Shown: piece after piece, positions 1 to 5,033 of the stretch
Layout of the letters: each line of letters begins with the position of its first letter
Position numbering within the stretch: position 1 is the stretch's first letter
NCBI GenBank assembly: GCA_030840415.1
Contig: JAVEEO010000520.1
Span: 1 to 9,504, forward strand
Origin: Pseudonocardiales bacterium
Lineage (GTDB): Bacteria; Actinomycetota; Actinomycetes; Mycobacteriales; Jatrophihabitantaceae
Direction: 5' to 3'
DNA length: 9,504 bases
Made by a program: the position numbers and the translations under genes
The notes under the pieces: generated by a model
What the model saw: the letters and a program-made list of their open reading frames with translations, nothing else
Databases searched by the model: none
Told to the model about the DNA's origin: nothing

Positions 1-10
1 GGCCGAACGG

Positions 11-649
11 TCAGCGCTGATACAACCAGGCGGATGAGCTGAGTTCGGGCGTATCCCGCAGTGCTCGCAGCGCACGCATCCGCATCGGCCCGATGCTGCC
101 GACGGGCAGTCGCAGGATCTCGGCCACCTCGCCGTAGCTCGGGCAGTTGTCTGACATCAGCAGCCGAAGAAGTCGTTGTTGCATCACCGGCAACCGCGCC
201 AGCGCCTGTTCCAGCAGGGGCTCGTAGTCGCCGTCGGCCGGGTACACGTCGGTCGCGGCCGGCGGAAAGCGTTCACCGTGCTCGGTCGTCGGGTCGGCGC
301 AGAGCAGGTACCGCTTGCCCTTGATCGCCAACCGCAGGCTCTCGCGACGGGCGGTGGCGGCCAGCCAGGCGGGCAGGCTCTCCGGGTCACGGATCTGATG
401 GCCCCGTTCCCAGAGCCTGATCCAGGTCTGTTGCGCCACCTCGGCGGCATCGCTGTCGTTCAGGCCGACCTTGCGCGCGGTGTAGAGCAGCAGCCTGCCG
501 AACCTTCTGCTCAGCTCGTTCCAGGCGGCCGGATCCTCTTCCGTTCCGCAGGCTCTGCTGAGCAGCGCCTGCAGGGAATGACCAACCAGCGCCGGGGCGC
601 CGGCTTCCTGCGAACCGGGGGCTGGCAGGGCAAGGGCGGTGGCCGTCAT
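11..649 (-). CDS. ECF-type RNA polymerase sigma factor (sigma-70 family)
   Basis: A 212-residue protein with the two-domain layout of an extracytoplasmic-function sigma factor, which would direct RNA polymerase to a small set of promoters. Region 2 spans about residues 39-110, with AAWNELSRRF and then DAAEVAQQTWIRLWER, the helix that binds core polymerase and the -10 element. Region 4 spans about 147-200 (LARLPVMQQRLLRLL, then the helix-turn-helix SYGEVAEILRLPVGSIGPMRMRALRALR) and would read the -35 element. The ATG at 647-649 is preferred because GGAAAGGA lies 7 nt upstream and the domain starts soon after; the frame stays open to about 1270, but that extension is Arg/Pro/Ser-rich and looks non-coding. 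No anti-sigma gene is visible, although what lies past the left edge is unseen. The WLAATARRESLRL segment resembles actinobacterial ECF groups that lack an obvious adjacent anti-sigma (from memory). Targets unknown. Confidence 0.9.
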   Translation of the reverse strand: MTATALALPAPGSQEAGAPALVGHSLQALLSRACGTEEDPAAWNELSRRFGRLLLYTARKVGLNDSDAAEVAQQTWIRLWERGHQIRDPESLPAWLAATARRESLRLAIKGKRYLLCADPTTEHGERFPPAATDVYPADGDYEPLLEQALARLPVMQQRLLRLLMSDNCPSYGEVAEILRLPVGSIGPMRMRALRALRDTPELSSSAWLYQR

Positions 650-653
650 GGCG

Positions 654-664
654 CCGTCCTTTCC
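654..664 (-). promoter_or_regulatory. Ribosome-binding site of the sigma factor
   Basis: Read on the minus strand, GGAAAGGA is followed 7 nt later by the ATG at 649. This fixes the start of the sigma-factor gene at 649 against the much longer open frame upstream. Confidence 0.6.
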
Positions 665-674
665 AGGATGCGAT

Positions 675-732
675 GACCGCGCCGGCGTGGAGCCCTGGCA
701 GCAGGAACTCCCCGGTTGTGACCGGCGCGGTC
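675..732 (-). promoter_or_regulatory. Structured leader of the sigma-factor mRNA (11-bp inverted repeat)
   Basis: GACCGCGCCGG at 675-685 is the exact reverse complement of CCGGCGCGGTC at 722-732. In the minus-strand transcript the two arms enclose 36 nt that can fold further: GGAG/CTCC (689-692 with 708-711) outside CCTG/CAGG (694-697 with 702-705) and a 4-nt loop. The outer stem ends 26 nt before the sigma-factor ATG and leaves the Shine-Dalgarno free. There is no T-run, so it does not look like a simple terminator. Role unknown: it could be a leader fold, a protein-binding site or an operator. Confidence 0.45.
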
Positions 733-999
733 TGGGGGACACGGGACGGGGTGGGTCCCCGTGACGGTGTGCCGCGGCGCGGCGTCCCGTCGTGCACGAC
801 CGTGCCAATCGGGCACTGCAATCCGTCGACATTCGGTCGATGAAGTGTCGACAGGGGCAGCGGAATTCAGGCCAAAGCGGAGGTACTGACCAGCATTGAG
901 GCGACAGTTCGTCGACAGCGCGCAGAGTCGCCGGATATCTCGGGTGACTCAGCTCAAACCGGCGCCTTCCTGAGTTAAGGTGCGACCACGCTGCCTGCC

Positions 1000-1022
1000 G
1001 TCGATACACCTTCGGTGTCGAC
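1000..1022 (+). promoter_or_regulatory. Bulged hairpin upstream of the SARP-like gene
   Basis: GTCG (1000-1003) pairs with CGAC (1019-1022) and ACACC (1006-1010) pairs with GGTGT (1014-1018) around a TTC loop, with a two-base bulge at 1004-1005. It lies 108 bp before the ATG of the regulator and contains one of the four GTCGAC motifs. No T-run follows. It may be a DNA operator half-pair or a leader hairpin. Confidence 0.3.
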
Positions 1023-1066
1023 GTGATGCCGGAGCGAATCGAACGTGGATTCCGGAGACAGCACGC

Positions 1067-1084
1067 CCGACGGGCGCCCGTCGG
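1067..1084 (+). promoter_or_regulatory. Perfect 18-bp palindrome in the regulator leader
   Basis: CCGACGGGCGCCCGTCGG is identical to its reverse complement. As RNA it folds as a 7-bp stem with a GCGC loop. It ends 45 bp before the start codon of the SARP-like gene. It could be a dimer-binding operator or a stable leader hairpin. Confidence 0.4.
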
Positions 1085-1102
1085 CCGGACCCCCGTACGG
1101 AC

Positions 1103-1123
1103 CCGGGTCGTGCCCGGCGGGAG
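1103..1123 (+). promoter_or_regulatory. Hairpin abutting the Shine-Dalgarno of the SARP-like gene
   Basis: CCGGG (1103-1107) and CCCGG (1113-1117) form a 5-bp stem with a TCGTG loop. One base later comes GGGAG (1119-1123), 6 nt before the ATG at 1130. The ribosome site decides the start against the longer frame from 980. The stem is close enough to affect ribosome access; whether it does is inference. Confidence 0.4.
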
Positions 1124-1129
1124 AACCAA

Positions 1130-2404
1130 ATGCTGATTGACAATGCTCACGAAGAAGATGCCCGAGAAGAAGATGCCCGAGAAGACCCTGACCTGCCCCA
1201 GATGGGAACCGGCCTGACGTTCGGGGTGCTGGGACCGCTGGAGGTCCGGGCCCGCAGCGGGCTGATCCATGTCGGCGGTCCGCAGATACGCGCGCTGCTG
1301 GCGCTGCTGCTGATCCGCCCCGGCCAGGTGATGAGCCTGTCGACACTGGTGGCGAGCCTGTGGTCCGGCGATGCACCGCCCTCGGCCGAGCGCACCGCGC
1401 GGACCTACATCTCACGGCTGCGAATGGCGTTGGCTCCGGTGACCGGCCGGCCGGATCCCGGACCGTCGATCGTCACCGCGCCGCCGGGGTACCTGCTGCG
1501 TACCGACCCGCTGTCGGTCGACGCCCCGCGCTTCGAACAGTTGGCGGTCGCCGGGCGGCAGGCGTTGACCCGGAACGACCCGGTGACGGCGCGCTCGCAC
1601 CTGTGCAACGCCTTGCGGTTGTGGCGTGGCGATGCGTTCGCCGAGTTCACCGACGTCCCCCTGCTGCGGGCCGAGGCGAGCCGGCTGGAGGAGGTGCGGC
1701 TCAGTGCCGTGGAGAACCGCCTGCAATCGGAATTGCGGATCGGGATGGGGCCGGACCTGGTGGCCGAGTTGGATGGCCTGGTAACGGCCCATCCGTTGCG
1801 CGAGCGATTGTGGGTTCAGCTGATGACCGCTCTCTACCGGTCAGGGCGGCAGGCCGAGGCACTGTCGGCCTATCAGCGGGCCCGCACCCTGCTGGCCGAC
1901 GAGTTGGGGCTGGAGCCTTCGCTCGAACTCGTCGACACCCACCGCAGGATCCTGGCGCAGGATCCGAAGCTGCTGCCGGCCGGCGGCCCGGGCATCGCCA
2001 CGGCCCTGCGCGTGCGAACTGCCGCACCGGCGGAATCCGCCGGCTCCGCGCCGACTCGTGGCCCGACCCGCCAGCCGCAACCGGCCCTCCAGCCGCAACC
2101 GACCCCCCAGCCGCGACCGGCACCGGCTCCGGCACCGGAGGCACCGGTCAGCAAGCCGGTGGCGGGCACGCCTCCGATCGCGCCGGACCGCCGGCGCTCG
2201 CGGCTCGCGGTCCGGCTGCGGCCGGCCGGGACCGTCCTGGCGCGGGCGCTGTCGCGACCCTGCGTCCGTGCGCTGGCCCGCGGCCTCGGCCGCGGGCTGG
2301 CGGCACTCGGTCGCGGGGCGCTGGCGTGCGCATCGGTGATCTCGGCCCGGGTACGCGCCTGGTGGACCTGCGGGCCGGGTGAGTCGCTGGCCGACATGAA
2401 GTGA
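1130..2404 (+). CDS. SARP-like BTAD-domain transcriptional regulator with Pro-rich linker and Arg-rich tail
   Basis: A 424-residue regulator of the AfsR/SARP type. An acidic N-terminus (EEDAREEDARED, residues 8-19) precedes an OmpR-like winged helix at about 28-104 (LTFGVLGPLEVR; IRALLALLLIRPGQVMSLSTLVASLW; ERTARTYISRLRMAL), which would bind DNA. The BTAD helical repeat domain follows at about 134-278, ending HPLRERLWVQLMTALYRSGRQAEALSAYQRARTLLADELGLEPS in pieces that are typical of the family. There is no NB-ARC/P-loop domain, so it resembles a small SARP. After residue 310 comes a Pro/Gln linker (QPQPALQPQPTPQPRPAPAP), then a basic tail (354-424) with Arg at 372, 376, 380, 384 and 388, which is unusual for SARPs. 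Start chosen at 1130 for its Shine-Dalgarno; the frame is open from 980. Such proteins activate secondary-metabolite or neighbouring genes; targets here are unknown. It diverges from the sigma factor. Confidence 0.87.
   Translation: MLIDNAHEEDAREEDAREDPDLPQMGTGLTFGVLGPLEVRARSGLIHVGGPQIRALLALLLIRPGQVMSLSTLVASLWSGDAPPSAERTARTYISRLRMALAPVTGRPDPGPSIVTAPPGYLLRTDPLSVDAPRFEQLAVAGRQALTRNDPVTARSHLCNALRLWRGDAFAEFTDVPLLRAEASRLEEVRLSAVENRLQSELRIGMGPDLVAELDGLVTAHPLRERLWVQLMTALYRSGRQAEALSAYQRARTLLADELGLEPSLELVDTHRRILAQDPKLLPAGGPGIATALRVRTAAPAESAGSAPTRGPTRQPQPALQPQPTPQPRPAPAPAPEAPVSKPVAGTPPIAPDRRRSRLAVRLRPAGTVLARALSRPCVRALARGLGRGLAALGRGALACASVISARVRAWWTCGPGESLADMK
1151..1185 (+). repeat. 15-bp tandem repeat in the regulator N-terminus (2.3 copies)
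   Basis: GAAGAAGATGCCCGA occurs at 1151-1165 and 1166-1180, with a further GAAGA at 1181-1185. It encodes EEDAR twice and stays in frame, so a change in copy number would only alter the length of the acidic N-terminus ahead of the winged helix. Confidence 0.8.
2072..2140 (+). repeat. Imperfect CAGCCGC(A)ACCG repeat encoding the Pro/Gln linker
   Basis: Three near copies of CAGCCGCAACCG (the third is CAGCCGCGACCG) separated by GCCCTC and ACCCCC, followed by GGCACCGGCTCCGGCACCGG. They encode the QPQP-type hinge between the BTAD domain and the basic tail of the regulator. Confidence 0.6.
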
Positions 2405-2455
2405 CGTTGCGGGGCGGGCTCGGCGAATCGGTCCGGTTTCGGGGATGATGGTCCG

Positions 2456-3220
2456 ATGATGGTTGCCGCGATCCAGCACGACATCGCCTGGGAAGACGGC
2501 CCGGCCACCCAGGCCCGGCTCGAACCGCTGATTGCGCAGGCCGCCGCGGGCGGCGCCAGGCTGATCGTGCTGTCGGAGATGTACGCCACCGGCTTCTCGA
2601 TGCGACCCGACCGGGTGGCCGAGCAGCCCGGTGGGCCGAACGAGCGTTTCCTGCTGGAGCAGGCCCGCCGGCACGGCAGCTGGCTGATCGGTTCGATCGC
2701 CCAGTGGAGCGGTCCGGCCGGTGATCCGTTGGCGGCCAACGTCGCGGTGGTGGCCGGCCCCGACGGGCAGGTGCTGCGCTACGACAAGATCCACCCGTTC
2801 AGCTACGCCGGCGAGCACGAGCACTACAGGGCGGGCAAGGACTTCCTGACCGTCGACATCGACGGCCTGCGGGTCAGCGTCTTCATCTGTTACGACCTGC
2901 GCTTCGCCGACGAGTTCTGGGCGCTGGCATCCGACACCGATCTGTACGTGGTGCCGGCGAACTGGCCGCAACCCCGTTACGAACACTGGCGTGCGCTGCT
3001 GCGGGCCCGGGCGATCGAGAACCAGGCGTACGTGCTGGGCTGCAACCGGGTGGGGGAGGCCGACAAGCTCAGCTACCGGGGCGACTCGGCGATCATCGAT
3101 CCGATGGGCCACACCCTGGCCGAGGCCAGCCACACCGAGGCGGTGCTGAACGTCGAGGTGGACCCGGCCGAGGTGCGCCGGGTGCGCGAGCGCTTCCCGT
3201 TCCTTGCCGACCGCCGATGA
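2456..3220 (+). CDS. Nitrilase-superfamily amidase, YafV/NIT2 (omega-amidase) type
   Basis: A 254-residue carbon-nitrogen hydrolase, a full-length single domain. The catalytic triad is visible: Glu41 (VLSEMYATGF), Lys111 (RYDKIHPFSYAGEHEHY) and the nucleophile Cys145 (FICYDLRFADEF); Glu120 fits the second conserved glutamate. The blocks ANWPQPRYEHW and LLRARAIENQAYVLGCNRVG are characteristic of the E. coli YafV / eukaryotic NIT2 branch, whose members hydrolyse 2-oxoglutaramate or 2-oxosuccinamate to the keto acid and ammonia, a metabolite-repair step after glutamine transamination. Substrate is inferred from family resemblance. Cytosolic: no signal peptide. Two ATG codons (2456, 2459) are both possible, with GGGGA at 2441-2445. 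It follows the SARP-like gene by 51 nt with no terminator seen, so co-transcription is possible. Its last five codons and stop lie in the first unit of the 15-bp repeat shared with the Nudix gene. Confidence 0.9.
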   Translation: MMVAAIQHDIAWEDGPATQARLEPLIAQAAAGGARLIVLSEMYATGFSMRPDRVAEQPGGPNERFLLEQARRHGSWLIGSIAQWSGPAGDPLAANVAVVAGPDGQVLRYDKIHPFSYAGEHEHYRAGKDFLTVDIDGLRVSVFICYDLRFADEFWALASDTDLYVVPANWPQPRYEHWRALLRARAIENQAYVLGCNRVGEADKLSYRGDSAIIDPMGHTLAEASHTEAVLNVEVDPAEVRRVRERFPFLADRR

Positions 3221-3953
3221 GCCGACCGCCGATGAGCCAACCGCCGATGAGCCGACCGCCGATGAGCCGACCGCCGATGAGGCCGGTGGCGATCGCACCG
3301 GTGGAGCCGGCGGTTCGCCGTTGGTGACAGGGCGCCGGCCACCGGCCGCCGGCCGGGTACTGCGGGTTGCCGAGCTGATCGACGCCGATGCGGTCGAGGT
3401 GCGCCGGCTGGTGGCGGCCTTGCCGGACGGGATCAGGGCCTCCATCGCCGAGTTGCCGGCCGGCACCCTGCTCACCCTGGAACTCCGGCTGCCGTGGTGG
3501 GACCGGCGGCGCCGGACCGGCGTGCTCGCCGGCCTGGAGCGGACGCTGCGGACGTTGGAGAAACAGGCACACCGGCGGACCGTGGTGGCAGCGGCGCTGA
3601 TCCGCGATGCCAGGCTGTTGGTCGCGCAGCGGGCACACCCGGCGGCGCTGGCCGGCCAGTGGGAGTTTCCGGGCGGCAAGGTCGAGCGCGGTGAGACGGC
3701 CCGGGCCGCCCTCATTCGTGAGTGCAGCGAGGAGTTGGGGTGCCGGGTCGTGGTCGGCGAGGAGATCGGGCGCCAGGCGCTGGCCGACGGTGCCCTGTTC
3801 ATCCTCTTCGAGGTTGCCCTGGCGGCCGACTCACCGGCCCCGGCGGCGCTGGAGCACCGCCAGTTACGGTGGGTCGAAGCCAGCGAACTGCCCGAGCTGG
3901 ATTGGGTAGCGACAAATCGTAGATATGTGACCGACGTGACAGCGCGGTTGTAG
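3204..3953 (+). CDS. MutT-like Nudix hydrolase with PTADE-repeat N-terminus
   Basis: 249 residues from the TTG at 3204. The Nudix box runs over residues 158-180: G158, E164, then R172 E173 x x E176 E177 x G179, all metal-binding and catalytic positions present. QWEFPGGKVERGET and the preceding VVAAALIRDARLLVAQRAHP are typical of MutT/CTP-pyrophosphohydrolase-like proteins that hydrolyse oxidised or non-canonical nucleoside triphosphates; the substrate cannot be read. The domain occupies about 125-245. Residues 50-120 form an additional segment I do not recognise. The start is uncertain: the TTG at 3204 has no good Shine-Dalgarno and gives five PTADE repeats, overlapping the amidase by 17 nt. 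Alternatives are TTG 3321 or GTG 3324 (about 210 residues, whole Nudix domain kept), the latter overlapping the stop of a small ORF as GTGA. It is very probably co-transcribed with the amidase. Confidence 0.85.
   Translation: MPTADEPTADEPTADEPTADEPTADEAGGDRTGGAGGSPLVTGRRPPAAGRVLRVAELIDADAVEVRRLVAALPDGIRASIAELPAGTLLTLELRLPWWDRRRRTGVLAGLERTLRTLEKQAHRRTVVAAALIRDARLLVAQRAHPAALAGQWEFPGGKVERGETARAALIRECSEELGCRVVVGEEIGRQALADGALFILFEVALAADSPAPAALEHRQLRWVEASELPELDWVATNRRYVTDVTARL
3206..3280 (+). repeat. Five-copy 15-bp tandem repeat bridging the amidase and Nudix genes
   Basis: GCCGACCGCCGATGA occurs at 3206-3220, 3221-3235, 3236-3250 (one change, GCCAA), 3251-3265 and 3266-3280. In the amidase frame each unit reads ADRR-stop; in the Nudix frame it reads PTADE; in the third frame it reads MSRPP. 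The amidase stop is the TGA of unit 1. As 15 is divisible by 3, gain or loss of units changes neither gene's frame. Confidence 0.95.
3217..3327 (+). CDS. Possible 36-codon linking ORF (MSRPP repeats)
   Basis: It begins at the ATG that overlaps the amidase stop as ATGA (3217-3220) and ends at the TGA that overlaps a GTG in the Nudix frame as GTGA (3324-3327). It would encode MSRPP/MSQPP repeats and then a proline-rich end, with an in-frame ATG in each repeat unit (3217, 3232, 3247, 3262, 3277). It has no recognisable function. It may act only as a translation-coupling bridge, or it may be a chance product of the repeat. No independent evidence of expression. Confidence 0.2.
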   Translation: MSRPPMSQPPMSRPPMSRPPMRPVAIAPVEPAVRRW

Positions 3954-3965
3954 ACGTCGACTACA
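3949..3965. promoter_or_regulatory. 17-bp imperfect palindrome at the start of the transporter control region
   Basis: TGTAG-ACGTCGA-CTACA, with arms of 5 bp and a partly symmetric centre (CG on both sides of the central T). It overlaps the Nudix stop codon (TAG, 3951-3953) and lies about 80 bp before the first permease gene, a suitable place for an operator. The regulator is unknown. Confidence 0.35.
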
Positions 3966-4045
3966 GTCAGCGACGCTGGAAATCCGGCAGCGCAGGCTAT
4001 GGGTGCCACCGGAGTACTACCTAACCCCCGCTCAGGGACGGACAG
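3954..4045 (+). promoter_or_regulatory. Upstream region and ribosome site of the ABC transporter operon
   Basis: A 92-bp gap between the Nudix gene and the first permease gene. AGGGA at 4034-4038 is 7 nt before the ATG at 4046. CGCTG (3974-3978) and CAGCG (3988-3992) can form a 5-bp stem with a 9-nt loop but no T-run follows. I see no convincing -35/-10 pair; read-through from the Nudix gene is also possible. Confidence 0.4.
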
Positions 4046-5023
4046 ATGCTGAAGTTCATCGCTCGCCGGTTCGTGAACTACCTGATCCTGGTGTTCATCG
4101 CGACCAGCCTGGCCTACATCCTCGGCTCGCTGACCCTGGACCCGCGGGCCCGCTACGAGGGCCGCAACCCGCCGATCTCCGAGGCGTCCCTGCATGCCAG
4201 CCTGCAGGAGCGCAATGCCGATCCGAGCACCCCGGTGCTCACCCGCTACGGCCACTGGATCGGCGGTGTGGTGCACGGCGACTTCGGCAAGCAGATCGTC
4301 GGCGACGAGGAGGTCTCGACCGAGATCAAGCGCCGGGCCGGGGTCAGCCTGCGGCTGTTGCTGCTGGGAACCATCTTCGGTGCGGTCGGTGGGGTGCTGA
4401 TCGGCGTGCTCGGCGCGGTCCGACAACGAAAACCGGCGGATGTGGCGTCCACCGTGGCTTCCTACGTCCTGCTGGCCTCACCCACGGTGGTGGTGATCGT
4501 GGTGGTCCAGACGATCTTCGTCTGGATCTATCACAAGGGCGGCCCGCTGATCCCGGCGACCGGTGAGTACAACTCCAACCTGCAGGGCATCGAGTTCTGG
4601 ACCGACCGGGCCAAGCGATTGATCATGCCCACCATGGTGTTGGCGCTGTTCGGCATCTCGTTCTTCAGTCGCTACCAGCGCAGCGCGATGCTCGACGTGC
4701 TGGGCAGTGACTTCCTGCGGACCGCCCGCGCCAAGGGCCTGACCAGGCAACGCGCGCTGTTCAAGCACGGGGTGCGCACCGCCCTGATCCCGATCGTGAC
4801 GTTCTTCGCGTACTCCTTCGGCCTGCTGCTCACCGGTGCCACCTTCACCGAGAAGCTGTTCGGCTGGCACGGCATGGGGGAGTACCTGATCAACTCGGTG
4901 CAGTCCCACGATGTCAACGCGGTGGCCGCGGTGGCCTGCTTCACCGCGGTGCTGGTGCTCTTCTCCGGCCTGCTGTCCGACATCCTGTACGCGGCACTCG
5001 ATCCGCGCGTCCGGTCGAAGTAG
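4046..5023 (+). CDS. Dipeptide/oligopeptide ABC transporter permease (DppB/OppB-like)
   Basis: 325 residues with six likely membrane helices, at about 9-28, 102-124, 137-162, 193-212, 247-266 and 293-317. The long extracytoplasmic loop after helix 1 contains WIGGVVHGDFGKQIV, the GDFG signature of the OppB/DppB family. The cytoplasmic EAA loop that docks on the ATPase is at about 223-251 (FLRTARAKGLTRQRALFKHG then LIP). The short basic N-terminus (MLKFIARRFV) is typical. It would form the heterodimeric channel with the next gene product. Start supported by AGGGA 7 nt upstream. First gene of a compact operon: the Shine-Dalgarno of the next gene overlaps its TAG stop. The transported solute could be a di- or oligopeptide or nickel chelate; sequence alone does not decide. 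Confidence 0.93.
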   Translation: MLKFIARRFVNYLILVFIATSLAYILGSLTLDPRARYEGRNPPISEASLHASLQERNADPSTPVLTRYGHWIGGVVHGDFGKQIVGDEEVSTEIKRRAGVSLRLLLLGTIFGAVGGVLIGVLGAVRQRKPADVASTVASYVLLASPTVVVIVVVQTIFVWIYHKGGPLIPATGEYNSNLQGIEFWTDRAKRLIMPTMVLALFGISFFSRYQRSAMLDVLGSDFLRTARAKGLTRQRALFKHGVRTALIPIVTFFAYSFGLLLTGATFTEKLFGWHGMGEYLINSVQSHDVNAVAAVACFTAVLVLFSGLLSDILYAALDPRVRSK

Positions 5024-5033
5024 GAGTTGACCC

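Larger units (their letters stand above)
650..1129. other. Divergent control region between the sigma factor and the SARP-like regulator
   Basis: These 480 bp have no ORF with coding character or a plausible start. They must hold the promoters and leaders of both divergent genes. Visible symmetry elements: an 11-bp inverted repeat (675-685 with 722-732), CCGGT-N4-ACCGG (712-725), the 12-bp palindrome GTCGTGCACGAC (789-800), GTGCC-N5-GGCAC (802-816), GTCGAC at 825, 847, 911 and 1017, a hairpin at 1000-1022, an 18-bp palindrome at 1067-1084 and a hairpin at 1103-1117. A weak plus-strand promoter guess is TCGACA (912-917) with GATATC (934-939), spacing 16; I would not rely on it. The density of dyads is compatible with operators or structured leader RNAs, but none matches a binding site I can name. 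Confidence 0.6.

Noticed and set aside
704..732. ECF-type promoter GGAAC ... GGTC on the plus strand
   Set aside because: The spacing is too long for the usual ECF promoter and the transcript would need a leader of some 390 nt; the bases are better explained by the inverted repeat.
980..1129. Earlier start of the SARP-like regulator at 980
   Set aside because: The extra 50 residues are Arg/Pro-rich, contain the leader palindromes, and lack a ribosome site; ATG 1130 has GGGAG at the right distance.
650..1270. N-terminal extension of the sigma-factor frame to about 1270
   Set aside because: The extension is Arg/Ser/Pro-rich without sigma-factor homology, overlaps the start of the divergent regulator, and the ATG at 649 has a good Shine-Dalgarno.
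1360..2382. A 340-codon plus-strand frame inside the SARP-like gene
   Set aside because: It is out of frame with the clear winged-helix and BTAD domains and consists of Gly/Ala/Arg-rich filler.
3206..3280. CRISPR array
   Set aside because: The 15-bp units are directly joined with no spacers and lie in coding sequence.
1841..4426. An 861-codon open frame on the minus strand opposite the regulator, amidase, Nudix and permease genes
   Set aside because: It crosses four well-supported plus-strand genes, is rich in Arg/Pro/Ala/Gln, shows no domain, and is the usual antisense shadow of high-GC coding DNA.
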